From Paragorgia papillata (Eukaryota; Cnidaria; Anthozoa; Scleralcyonacea; Coralliidae): DNA of 64,000 nt. A program made the translations under genes and the position numbers. Location of the stretch: contig JAWNZC010000369.1 in the NCBI GenBank assembly GCA_035771165.1, forward strand, positions 248,001-312,000, written 5' to 3'. The notes beneath the pieces were generated by a model. It was not told the origin of the DNA and searched no databases. It was given only the letters and a program-made list of their open reading frames with translations. Shown here piece after piece: positions 1-13,900 of the stretch. Every line of letters starts with the position of its first letter. The first letter of the stretch is position 1.

Positions 1-63
1 GAAGAGCAGCGATGTTTTCATACACTTTGGACAAGTGTGGATTAACAAGTGCTGGATGATGAC
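1..63 (-). CDS. Dynein exon 35, cut by window edge (residues 1605-1625)
   Basis: The acceptor gtattgaag lies at 64-65 and the exon runs off the window. Completing the Gly codon split from exon 34, it reads GHHPALVNPHLSKVYENIAA. Linkers read G-x-x-P-x-x-V-x-x-H-L-x-K-x-F-x-x-I here, so the assignment is firm although the donor is outside the window. Confidence 0.92.
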
Positions 64-3000
64 CTTCAATACAAATAATGGTATATGAGGACAGAAATTT
101 TTTTAAAAAGTTTTAATGTTTATATAAAAAAAGTACAATCAAATCGCAAATGCAACGCGTAAAACATGTTTTCATTTTATTAAACTACACGATAAGGCTA
201 CCGATAAACTGTCGGCCAAAACTTGCGTAAAGTTTCGGAAATAAACCAAATTTCTCAACAAAACGTTGTCAACTTACTTCATTACAACATTTAAGATAAA
301 GCATAGTTGTTTCAACGTTACATTTCACCTTTAATTAAGGTGCTGTAATACACGATGCGATTTTTCTTGCAACTTGCAACAAATTTAACCGTGAAAAAAA
401 ATTCGCAAGTTGCAGGAAGGGTGTTACACGTTCAGCAACTTGCGATTTTTGTTGCAAGTTGCAGCAAAAACCAACTTTTCTTGCAACTTGCAACACGGCA
501 AAAATAACAAAATCGCAAGTTGCTACGGGGTGTTACACGGTGCGATTTTTTATGCAACTTGCAACATTCAGTGATTTGTTGCAAGTTGCAAGAAAAATCG
601 CATCGTGTAACAGCACCTTTAGATCCTTTAATAACTCTTGAAAGCTAGTTACTATCCTACTGGTGTGTGATTAATATAATATAAGCATTAATATAATATA
701 TATGACAAAATTACTGTATCCTGATTGGTCGAGAGGAGTGCAATTTTAATGTAATACAGTACAGAAAAATGAAATACAGTGCAAATTTCAATTAGTATTA
801 AGCATTCTGATTGGCTAATAAACAACCGGAAGCCAATGAAATGCTTATGCGGATTTTGAAGGATGGTTTTTCCTTCACGAGAAAATCCAATATGGCGACC
901 AAAACATAGAGTTGTTGAAGAACATTTCAATGAAATACAGAATGAATTTTGCTTTAATATTGTCATTAAAGTTCCTGCAAGAAGACTAGAAGAGATTAGA
1001 TGCTATGAGTAAAACGTTTGACGTATTTAGTGAACGAAGCGAAGCAGTTTTAAACCATTAAGCGTCGAGAAGTGGAGCAATGAGTGGTATGTAAGCTATA
1101 GTTATAAGAACATTTGTCTAACATTTTCATGCATGTATATTATCTTAAATAAGTAATAGCATGATTTCTCGTGCAATTCTGGGGGGGAAAAACACGCACT
1201 CGTGAGTTTTTCAAAGACCTCGAATTAATAAGACTCGTCCTTCAATTTAAAAGACTCGTCCTTCGAACTCGTGCTTTTTTGATAGTCTTTGAAAAACTCA
1301 CTCGTGCTTGTTTTTTCAAAATTGCACTCGAAACCATGCTATTACCAATTCTAATCGCACCTTTTCTGGGCTGTAATTGCACACCTGTTTCAGCCAATGA
1401 AAATGAATAAGACTAATTTCTGAAATATTCCGGAATAGCTTGATCTCTCACTTTCCAGACGATAGGTTATTCTGGTTAATCTATAGAGAGCTTAACGGTG
1501 GGTATTCAGATTAAGAAGAGCTCTTAAACTAGCGTTCATGCACGTTGTTCTCGCTATTCCTATTTCGTATTAATGATCCAAAACAAACAAACCTAAAAGG
1601 CTCTCGGCGACGTACCACGTAACTCAGTAACTAGCCAATATTTCGTACAAAGCGCATGCGCAGACGTGTGATTAGGGACCTTGAGATCTACGACGGCAAC
1701 TTCGAGGACGACGTCCTTCAAGCAAAAGCATTCTTCTTGCAAAACAAAGATAATGAATAATTTCTAGTCCAAAGTGATTAATCTGAACACCGTCCTCCGG
1801 TCCTCGCTCTGTATACAACGCCACTCGGAGCATTTTCACGTCTTTAGGACGACGATGACTCGTGGGGTGATGAGAACTGTTGTCTGAGATTGCCTTAAGG
1901 TGGCTCCCTACGGTAATTTCAATAGGGGACTGGTGACTAGAAATAGTATCGTTACGCATGCGTAAATAGCGATCTTGTCGATTCGAAATTCTATGACCGC
2001 GTCGACATAGATGTTAGATTGTAGACGTTTTCTTCGGTGAATTTTGCTACAATTTTGTAAATAAGTAGTTTATAAAAAGTTCTAAAGTATATATAATTTT
2101 TAAAAAATTTCATAAGACAGAACTTTTTTAAATCGATAATTTTTATAGCGAAAAATCTGTCCATACAACCCTCTCTGATTTTGTGCATGGATATTCTCCA
2201 GAACAGTATCTATCATCTCAGCAATTTAAAAAAAAATTCACCGAAGCAAACTGAAGACATGCCGCTTCAATTATGCAATATCTGAAAATATACCAAAGTT
2301 CCAACGTCATTATTACCATGGTAACATCAAATAATTGAACTTTTTGATAGATATTTGATATCTGCAGTAGTTCTGCTATAGTAAGGTCTACTTAGTATTT
2401 ATCTAACAAATTTTTAAACTTGTGAATAACATTAGATGATGAGCATGCTAAAGTTTGAACTGCTTTTTAACCGCCGTCGTCGTTCTAGCATCTTAAAGCC
2501 TGGTTTCCATATAGCCGTAAGAGTCGGCGGCATGTCTGCGGCAAGGGGCAATGGTCCAATCGCATACAGCTTTTTATTGCTGGCTAATTCAACACTGTCT
2601 ATGATTGGACCATCGCCCCTTGCCGCAGCCATGACGCCGGCTCTTACGGCTATATGGAAACTAGGCTTAAAGTCCCTATTGTCACAATATGACGGTGAAA
2701 GTGTTTGAGGATAATACATTCCAAGATTATTGTAATCGTTGTCTTGAATTTACGTTGTAATATTTTCACTCTACCCTTATCATTGAAATGCTTCGATTTA
2801 GTCCACGATTTTTTTCCAAACTTCGAGTGTCGTTGTCAAGTAAAAACCATGTTACACGAGGCAATTTTTATTGCAACGTGCAACGCAATTTTTTTACTGA
2901 AATAGATATTGCAGGTTGCCGTAAGATTTTAAATGTTCACAACGTGTCGGAAAACCTATTAAAAATGTAATTATTATATAACAAACTAGTAGTGTTGAAC

Positions 3001-6000
3001 GAGGTATTTTTTCCTAACGTACACGCCTCAAATCACCGTTGCAAGTTGCAATAATAATTGGCTGGTATAACCATAGTCAATACTCAATAGAGATATAGTC
3101 TGAAAAACTCGGCAAACTTCAAAGTGGTTAACAAATGAGCTGCGGTTTATGTTGAACCGTACCTTAAGGCCTGGCCAAACGCTTTCAACATCGCATTCAA
3201 CATCATTCAACATTGTTGAACGATGTTGAATAATGTTGAAAGCACGAGTGGCCAAATGAATTCAATATCGTTCAACATTCATGAATGACAATTAATTGAA
3301 CGCGGGCTACCACAAAAGCTGGAATCGACAATATCCGGCATGGCGCATGTCTCTGTTCAACAAAGTTGAATGAAATGTGGCCAAATGCGTTCAACACCTT
3401 TCAACATTTTGAGAACAATAGAAATGTTGAACACGTGTTGAAGGAAAATTTGAACATGTTCAAATTTCGTTCAACATCATTCAACACCATTCAACAACGT
3501 TCAACATCATTCAACATCATTCAACAGGGGTGGCCATGCAACGCTTTCAACATGTTGAATTCAACAATGTTGAACGATGTTGAATGAAATGTTGAAAGCG
3601 TTTGGCCAGGCCTTTACACCGTGCACATCCTTTGTTTTAGGTTTATTAATATTTAAATAGCACGGTTGAGTGATTGAACTGAAACGTTGCTATTGGATAA
3701 TTCCTTCATTATACTAAAATACAATGTGTTCAGTGACCGTGCACAAAAATGCATAAAGGCGAACAAAAAGATAGAACAAAGACTTATAGCTGAGTTTCTA
3801 CACCATATTCTGAATGACTATGGTATAACAGCGCTTTAAGGAAACACGAGTAGTACTATCTTGCAGTCTAAATTTTACATCTTTGAAGCGCTTTATTTAC
3901 AGAAAAAGACTCGATTAAATATAGCTTACCGTTGCAAACTACATGCAGAACATCCTCGGTTGACAAGAAATAAAATCTTGGAAATTTTTGTTGTCTTCTT
4001 TCAAGAAGGGCAAGCAACGATTTCCAGCACTGTTGCAGATTCATTTGCATCTTTTCTAGTTTCGCTTGAATGTCTAAAATGCACAAAGAAAACAAATTAA
4101 AAAATTAAAAAACAAGAAATTCTATATAAAGAATCCTGGTACCTCGTAATTTGTGGCTTATTTCCAAACATAAACAATCGAGAAAAAGGCATGTTAGAAG
4201 CAAATATCTTAGAAGCACTTAAACGAAGGGTATATATCGACTCAAAATTCACTCAACTTGGCATTGTAGGATTAACCCTTTTTAGTCCACAGCGTCCTGT
4301 GTTTCCTTAGACCTCTCGCACCTTCAAAGTTCCGACGTTCAACAAAGCAAATAATCAAATAAACTTTTATTATTAGCATTTTCCTCCACCAAAGGGACAA
4401 GTGCAAGTATAGTCTATAATTATTGTTGACGACGCAGGCAATTTTATTAAGCTTAACCCTTTCAGTCTTTTTCTTCGTTGGTTTTTCGCTATTGCTTTTT
4501 CCTCCTTTCGAGTTTCGGTGTGATGGGTTTTCTTCTACTTAAGATGTTGTTCTGCTTTATATGCAAACGTTGATTTGTTTCTGTCCTTTTGAACGGGATA
4601 TACGTATCCAAAAAAAGCCTTTTCTGAAGTCTTTTTAAGTTTCTTTTCTCAGGAATAGATTTTACTGTTCCCAGTACCCAACAATTTTTACCGCGTATGG
4701 CCCGTCCACACATATATACAAATAAATAAATAAATATTCAGATCACAGAAATTTGTTCAGATATCACACTTGTCCACGCGTGAAAAATGACTCCACGCGT
4801 GTCGAGATTAGCACCCTCACCGGACTCTGGGCCTCTACGCCTGGGCTCGGGGACAAGAGTAATACAGTAATACCAAATATACTAGACTTACTGGTCCTTG
4901 CGCAACTCTGAAGTACATTTGTATTTCTTTCCGTTGCTTTCATTAACACTCTGAAATCACGATTCACTGCAGCAAACAAGTTAGCTTCGTGTGGCAAAGC
5001 AATACGGATTTCAAAACTCGCATAAATCTGACAAAATAATCAAATATTGGTGTTAGAATATATGTTAGGCCCCATATTGACCACTGCGCCGCATTGAACC
5101 ACACCGCACGGCACGGCACGGCAATACAATACTTAACAATTATTCGCCGAAGGCGAGATGAGTATCGGTGAATAATAACCGAGACGAAGTCTCGGTTATT
5201 ATTCACCGATATTCACTGAGCCTGAGGCGAATAATTGTTTTAGTATAAATACACATTTTCGTATTTTTAGGAACAACATTTTCTTTAAAATTGTTAATTT
5301 CCTCGTCTGTCGCATTGACAACTTGGCTGGCGGCCATTTTGGATAAACGCTGTAGGTGATTATCGAGAATTAATCCGAAATAACTCGACCAATCAGCGCG
5401 CGCGATTTTCTATAATCACCTGTGTATTTATACTACAATACAATACAATACAATACAATACAATACAATACAATACAATACAATACAATACAATACAATA
5501 CAATACGATACGATACAACGCGATACAATGCAATGCAATGCAATGCAATACAATGTATTATGCAATGCATTATGCAATGCATTATGCAATGCATTATGCA
5601 ATGCATTATGCAATGCAATGCAATGCAATGCAATGCAATGCAATGCAAGGTAAGGATGCAATTTCACACCATGCCATACGATGCAGTATTTTGGGTTTTA
5701 GTGTACATGCATGTATTTGTATTATTATTTAAATTAACAAAATAGATTAATGAAGAGAACCATTTCCTAGAGAGGCTGCAATACTCACGTCTTCTAATTC
5801 CACCCACTTGTCTTGCACCTCAAGCCATACAGCCAAAACAGCTTCAACTGTCTGTAACTGCTTTTGCCATTTTAGAATTTCATCAGTAAACGAACTAGCC
5901 GCAGTTCCACACAACATACTCTGCAGTGAAACCTAAACAGTATCATATACGTTAAACAAGATCCACCAATTAACGTGTAAGGCTTGGGTCAAACGTCGAA

Positions 6001-9000
6001 CTTTTCATGAATCGAACTCAATGTAAATGAACTTACAATAATAAAGGAAAATAATTAAAATAATTCATAAAGAAAAAACAACAGAAATGTGTCCAAATTA
6101 GTCTGTTGCATCCCTTCGATTTACTCAGCTAAAATGGCTTGAATCTCCAAAATAATCGGCGGACATAGTTATTTTGATGCCTTCGTATTTCAAGCAAATT
6201 ACTTTTTTAAGCGTATTTTAAACAATATTCGCAACCAAACGGAATGGAATTTACAACGGCTCGCCTTCGCTCGCCTTGTAAATCCCATGATACAGTTCGG
6301 CCGCTCATAGTGTTTCTATTACCTAAACATTATATCACAACATCTATGATAACGGTACACTATACTAATTAACTACATTTATTACATCAAATAAAGAACA
6401 CAATAGTTCCCTATTAAACTTACATTGAGTCCGACTCATGAAAAGTTCGACGTTAGACCCGAGCCATAGTACCATGCGAGCAGATCCTTCTTTTCCTTAT
6501 TTCTTCGCTGAGAGAGAGGAAGGAAAGTAGGCTCTGCTGTATTCGTGTTTGGCTTCGTCCAAGATTTAGGACGAAGTAACCCGTTTAAGACCCGTTTAAC
6601 CGGTTCTCGTTTTATTTTATGCTCTGATTGGGTCTGAGTTCGAGATTGTAACCAAGCAACTGACATGCATGCGCAATGAAACCAGTCACGAATACAGCAG
6701 AGCCTACTTTTCTTCCTCTCTCTCAGCGAAGAAATAAGGAAAAGAAGGCTCTGCTCGAAGGGTAGAGCCTTAGACACTCAACGGATGATGAAGACATTTT
6801 CTTCTCGTCCTAAACCTTCAACCAATGTTCTTGTCTTTTAACACTTTTCCGTCCGAAGTGGTGTTTGCTATTTTATAGGCGAGTTTCAGGGTGTTGCGCA
6901 CGCATCATTTTTCAGAAAAACTGGCAAGCTCCACTCAAAGTGAACATACTGTTTAAAATCAACAAAGTCTAGATACAGTTTCTGGATGTTTAACACTGTT
7001 ATTCTGCTGTTGTTGGCTCGCTAGCAAGTCTGTTTGCCATTGCTTACTTTGGGGGGAGCCCGCCAATTCCTTTGCAAAATGATGCGCGCGCAATACCCTG
7101 AAATTCGCCTATTCTGGCTAACGCCAGACGATTTCTAAAACCCAAGAAATGTCAAATGTTTTAAAACGTTAATCGTAAATTCATCTTTACATCCTTACTT
7201 GATGAGACTCTAGTTCTTCAAAAATTGGATCACAATTAGTCAACAGACATAGTGGACCAGAATCCTGAAAAAAACAAAACAACCCAAAATAGATAATTCA
7301 GTTCTCTGATGTATGACAAAACAAAGTTTTATGCAATTATTACTTTTTGGCTGTTTTGAAAATACCTGCAGTAGAATCTCGTGATCTCTATTTTTTCGAA
7401 TCGAATTCCCTTGTAACTTTATTTATACTGGATAACCCTATCAGTCATATCTAAACTGTTTTCCCTAGAAGTCCAGTATAAGGGCCATTCCTCATAGGTC
7501 TAGTATTACTACGGAAGGAAACAGAGTACCCAAAAAAGAACCTGCGGTGTTTGGTAGAGTCAAACTGGAAGCACTCCTTCCACATGCAGCCAAGCTGAAT
7601 TTTTTTAGTCTGATGAATACAATGAATAGGTCGCAAAAGTAAAACTAACGCGCGCTATAGTAACTAGTAGAGAGCTTAAGCATATTAGGCGTTTTTGAGA
7701 CACGGACGGTGACCGGAAGAACAGGAATACAATACAGAACTACTGAACCGCGTATTCGTTGAAAAGACTTTTTTACCCAAAACAAAGGCTATAAATAATC
7801 ACATATCTAAACTGTTAGCTTATAAGCTTAAATTTCATCTTTATTCCTTTATTTTATATTGTAATGTAATGAAATCATCCCCCTTAAAATACAAGTTTCA
7901 GCCTACTTTAAAAGTATGTCTCATTGTAGTAAAACAACGATGACAGGCCTCAACGTTCTAGAAGTTCTCGTCGTTTCAAGAACGTGAAAATGCTCTCAAT
8001 GACGTCTTGTGTAGAACGACGACGGCGTTCTCTTTGCTCTTGGGATTTTAAATTGCTCATTATCATTGTTTTAAATGAAAAATGCTATTGAATTCAAGCG
8101 CCGTCCGTGGCTCTAAAACGCCTGTATGCTTAAGCTCTCTACTGAATCTGTACCACAAACACCCTTTGAAATATTTATAAGTAGAAATAAATTAAAAATA
8201 CAAACCCGATGAATTGGGTTTAATATCTTATTATGAATTTAATATCGTAAATTCAACCTAACTTAATACAGATACGTTTTGTGGAAACACCACGTATAAT
8301 TTTTATTTGCTAAGGCCCCGTTCACACTATACCGGATAGCTTTTGTGCCGGCACGAAAAGCATACTGGATAGGCCGTCTGTACACACACACAAAACGCCT
8401 GTTCCGGCACAATTTCTGTGTGGGAGCACCGCTGCGCCGTTCCGATCTCGAAAGAGGTACATCTTTTATCGGATAGCTTTTTGTGCCGTTCCAGCTCCAG
8501 TGTGAAAGGAGTTCGAAATCTTTTCGGAAGTAAGTTAATAGAAAGAGCGTGGTGATTGGTTGTATCGTATGGCATAATTATAAAATAACGATAACAACAG
8601 ATCGCATTTACTTCGGTACCAATCTCGTTCCCAGAGCCCACGTTCCCCACCCGGGAAACGAGAGACTCTGGGATAATCCGTTTCAAATCACAGGATTCTT
8701 GTTATTCCGGTTGAGGTACGCATGCGTAAATATCCGAGCGGAATCTGGATAGTATGTTCTCCTTGTTTGACCTTTCCCCAAACAAGTCAATGGGGCGAAT
8801 TACAGCGTCTAAACAGATACGGCGAAGATATCGATCGCGGCAACGTCTTCACTGGAGTCTTGTTTTATTTTGGTTTTATTAATTCTACTTCCGGTCACTT
8901 CAGACCAACTCATGCTCACTATTCAGCCAATAACGTAACGATTTGAAACGGATTATCCCAGAGTCTCTCGTTTCCCAGGTGGGGAACGTGGGCTCTGGGA

Positions 9001-10923
9001 ACGAGATTGCTTCAGTACAATATCGTGCCGAGTCTATTCACACTATATACCGGATAGGTTTTCGTGCCGGCACGAAAATCTATCCGGTATAGTGTGAACG
9101 GAGCCTAAGCTTTCGGCCTGTTGACTCATCAGAGCAATAACAACAAGCTGTTGGCTCACGTCATTTATAAACTAAGCAACTCAACTAATCAATTAAATCA
9201 CGTAAGAATACAACAAGGCCGAAAAGCTTAGCAAATAAAAATTATACGTGGTGTTTCCACAGAACTTATCTATATTACTTTATCGCCATGAAAACTTTCA
9301 AAGAAATAATCAACCTAACTTCTACCGAAAGTAAGTGATACCTGCGTGAGGTTAATTAACGACTGTGAAAATGCCCCAGAAGTCAACGAGGGCGTTGTTC
9401 TTCGAGTTTTACTTTCTTTATGACTCATTCCTCCGCTGCCACAGCTCGTAACGGAAAACCTGCCTGACAAACCACGATATCCAGGTTGACCTTGTGCTTC
9501 AGAATCTATTTCGCTTCCAGCAACCTAAACAAACATCGTTTGAACAAATGTCGACAGTTGAAAATATAGAATTAATATAAATTGAATGATTGTCAGTTGT
9601 TTGCTGTACAAGTTGTGTTAGTTAGTAACACTCACTGAGTACGAGATTACACTCACTCCCCAACCATTCAATTGAATGGTTAGAGAATGAGTGTAGTCTC
9701 ATACTCAGTGAGGGTGAGTGGAGACTCATTGAGTGTTGAGTTGCACTTATTGAGTGTGAGTGAGGTTTTAGAATACAGGCGAACACTAACGTCTAACGGG
9801 TCTAAGTTCTAAAAGTACAAGGTTTGTCTTTGGGTAATTTGAAGTAAATCTGGTGGCTCTGCGTTGCACATTCTTTACAAGTAAACGATATTTGATTCTG
9901 TATGGAGATGAAAGTTTGCTTTCATATTCAAGCTTAGGCCTGACAATTTTTTTAGGTCTCGACACACTTTTCTTACAAGAACAAGAGTCTTATTAGAGTC
10001 TTATTTACTTTAGAGCAAATGTTTTTAATATATTGACCACAATGATATCGAGATTCAGAGTGCATGGAACGCTTGCTAACTGCTGTCACTCTAAGTGTAA
10101 GGTCTAATTGTAAATCGTGACCGTTGGAGCACTTTCTTTCTTAAGGTGTGAATAACCTTGCACTTAGATGTACTGTACTGTATATGACATTAACCAGTTC
10201 AAGCCCCGGCCATTAATAATCGTCATCATCACCCAGGAATTGGCCATTAATAACGACAGTTGAGATATTTTTTAAGGAGGTCACTGGCATTAGGTAATAT
10301 TTTCAATTAGAATTAATGTAACTGGCTGTTCGAGCTCTGTTAGCCCCAATAGTTATTTCGCGCAGCCACTACCTTGTTGAATTTTATTTTATTTTGTTGT
10401 AATTTATACATACTGTAATTCAAATTGGGTACAAATAAGTCTTGACTAGGAAACGTATTTCTCTTAACCCTTTGTATCCCATCGTCAGCATTTGGCAACT
10501 GTATTATTTTACTTTGGCTATGCCATCCTGGCAAGGTTGGAGGCATACATAAAGCATGATGCACTAACCTCTTGTGCTCCAGTAACCATAGCAGCAGAAG
10601 AAGCCCTAGCTTTTTTGTGATGTTTCAGTTCAAAAACCTTACTCAACCACACTTCTTCGTACGTCTTCAAGGACTTTTCAATAGCAACGTCTTTTGTAGC
10701 CTTTTGGATTATGGTACGTACTTCCTCGGCGTGATCTAGATAACAACAAACAAACAAACAATACAATTATCAATAGATTGTAAGTATTCTTTGATATGTA
10801 TGTGTATTAATAAGGCTTATTAAAACCGGAGCTACTTGTTGTACAAGAGGCTTCATGACAAGTTAAGATACCTATTCTGATCATTTGTATATATTCTGCG
10901 TGCATTATTGGTGGCTGCCTACC

Positions 10924-10982
<59 letters not shown>

Positions 10983-13900
10983 TTGTTTGTTTGTTTGTTT
11001 GTTTGTTTGTCTGTTTGTCTGTTTGTCTGTTTGTCTGTTTGTCTGTTTGTTTGTTTGTCTGTTTGTTTGTTTGTTTGTTTGTTTGTTTGTTTGTTTGTTT
11101 GTTTGTTTGTTTGTTTGTTTGTTTGTTTGTTTGTTTGTTTGTTTGTTTGTTTGTTCGTTCGTTCGTTCGTTTGTTTGTTTGTTTGTTTGTTTGTTTGTTT
11201 GTTTGTTTGTTTGTTTGTTTGTTTGTTTGTTTGTTTGTTTGTTTGTTTGTTTGTTTGTTTGTTTGTCTGTTTTTTTGTTTGTTTCTTTGTCTCTGTTTGT
11301 CTCTCTGTTTGCCTGTCTGTTTTTTTTTTGTTTGTTTGTTTGTTTGTTTGTTTGTTTGTTTGTTTGTTTGTTTGTTTGTTTGTTTGTTTGTTTGTTTGTT
11401 TGTTTGTCTGTCTGTTTGTTTGTGTTTGTTTGTTTGTCTGTCCTACGTCAACAACAACAGCTAGATTATGTCGAAAATCAACAGCACACAGAAAAATACC
11501 ATTTTGTTATTTTATTATACATTTTTACAAGATTAATCCGCATTATATTTTTTTTCAATAATCAATATCAAATTCATCAAAGTACGTCAACCTCTTGTCG
11601 TATTTCTTTTCTTATTAGCCAAAATCTCCTTTGTTGTCCAAGAATAAGAATGTTATTGAACACAACCTCGTTCTATTAGCTGTTTAGAATTCTCGGACTA
11701 CGCACTCAGTTTACAAACAGCTAATAGACCTCGGTCGGTTCAATAACCTTTACTTAAATCACTATACTCTGCACTTACGATGAAGTTCGAGTTCAATAAG
11801 TTGCCCCAAAGACATCTTCACAAGCCCATCGTTTGCCGTCATATAAATGTTTTCTGCCGCTAAACGTAACAGTTGTTTCCAGTGGCGAGGTCGTAATGCC
11901 GCTTTCTTGAGATCCTCTACAATCGGCAAACATGTCTAAAACACAAAGCAAAACAATAAAAAAAATGTTCCTGTATGTGTTTGAAACGATTTGAACGTTG
12001 CGGACACTGCGAAAAGGAAACGAAAAGGACACTGTTATTGAAATAGCCGGAACAAAAGTAGGTTGGGCCTAAATGTCCAATTTTTGAAAGTTAACTTTTT
12101 CAAATTTCTCTGAGCTCTATAGTATGTTGGGTTAACTCTTTCTCAGCCCTGTCCACACGTATCCGGATTTTTTTTGAAAACGCAACTTTTTTCTTTTTTC
12201 TTTTCATATATTTGTGTACCTCGCAGACGCCAATTAGGTACACAAACATGGCGGCCAAAAAACAAATGCTCGTAAAAAGTGTAGTTTCAACCAGAATTTT
12301 CAGATTGTACATCAGAGCAATTAGACGTCACTTCTAAAGCTTAACCAAGCTTTGTACGTTGAATTGCGTGTACAAAGTGACTTTTAACGACATTTGAAAA
12401 TTATGCTGACGTCAACAATAATATAATTCAAAACGCTGTAACTCAAGAAGGAATAACTGCATCGACTCAAAATTTTCCAGAAATACTCGTAACAACGATC
12501 TACAAAATATATAAAACAACCAGCTTTATAGGTATAATAATTTAGATTGTAGAATGTTGTGACGTCACAGTGCATGAAAACCACCTATACTCTGAAGAAT
12601 TTTGGCCCAGTCATTTCAAAAATGTGGACTCATCTGTCACTTAATTAAGGTCATCCAAACAAACATCTTTGATAATCGCTTGTCTTACATCGAAGGAACA
12701 CAAAATTACTTATATATCATTATTTGAATGAAGAATATATACAAACATTAACTGTAACCAAAGGTTAACCGAGGATTATATGTACATTGGTATACGTACA
12801 GATATAAGAAGGAATTTTTAACAAAACATTCAACCCCTCATGCGACAGATTCTTAAAATGACTGGGCCACAATTATTTACAGTAAATTAACCCTTTCAGA
12901 ATTAAACAGTTAAAACAGTGACAGCGCCCGTTTAATTTTTACACTTCCAAAAATAAACCCACAAAAAAGTTGTTGTAAAAATATAAGCTCAAGGTATAAT
13001 AAAAACTCGAGCGCATTCACCCCTGAGGAAAAACAATTCCATTCGAAAAAAACCAACTTAGGATTGCCAAAACTAACATGAAGCAACTGTCTGTTTCGAT
13101 AATAGATTTTCATGTTTATAAAAATGTTAACAATTTTTTAACTTTTTCAACCCGAGCGGCCACCCAACGATGGATGAGTAAAATTGTCTGGCGTTAGCCA
13201 GAGTAAAATACTAAAAGGGAACTCAGGGTTGAGAGGGTTAAGGTCTTCGTCAAGGTTTGCAGGGTCATTTCGCTCTCAATTCGTCAGAATTTATGCCACA
13301 ACAATAAAATAGGTATTGTTAGAAAGCTATTAATTTGTAGAATACAATGTTTTATTATATGGCACAAGTTACTTCCGTTGAAATCGTGTGTTCTCATTGA
13401 CCGAGAGGTGTCACGTGCCGGTCGATTATTTTCCGTAATCGACCGGTCCATTACGGATTTTGTCAGCCATGTTGTTTGCAACTAAACAACGAAAGAAAAC
13501 CGCAAGAATTTTGTGAATTCAACAACCTGAGGACTAAATTATGTATGAGTGGGACGATGAGCAATCTGGAAGCGAGTTTAGGAGTCCGAAAGCGATGACA
13601 ACAAGAGCAACAACATTGAAAACGATGAGTTTATGTCACACGCTCGAGGTCACACTAAACTGACTAAAGTACGTATCATGACAAGGTATAAATGTAAGGT
13701 TTGTTGTTTCAAAATGCCATATAATAAACTTCTTATTAACCTCGTCCGCTCGGTCATTACGGAAAAATATCAGACCTCGGTCTTTATGTACAGACCTCGC
13801 CCTACGGGCTCGGTCCGTACTGTCAAGACCTCGGTCTGATATTTTTCCGTAATGACCGCGCTCTCGGTTAATAAGAAGTTAGTATTTGATTTTGCGATAA

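Larger units (their letters stand above)
8281..9261. repeat. Outer inverted repeat enclosing a Harbinger MITE
   Basis: GTGGAAACACCACGTATAAT followed by TTTTATTTGCTAAG at 8281-8314 is repeated in inverse at about 9229-9261. Its inner part (GCTTTCGGCCTGTTG/CAAGGCCGAAAAGC) lies at 9109-9228. The Harbinger-type element 8314-9105 sits within it, and a Mutator-like element within that, giving three nested levels. Confidence 0.65.

Noticed and set aside
5433..5652. CRISPR array
   Set aside because: Units are 5 bp without unique spacers, and the window is plainly eukaryotic.
5422..5745. Open frames on both strands over the CAATA/CAATG array
   Set aside because: Pentanucleotide units without stops give open frames in several phases; no conserved protein.
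10885..11679. 264-residue open frame rich in Cys/Leu/Phe/Val
   Set aside because: It is the translation of a CTGT/GTTT microsatellite; three overlapping frames are all open, which is expected for a stop-free 4-bp unit.
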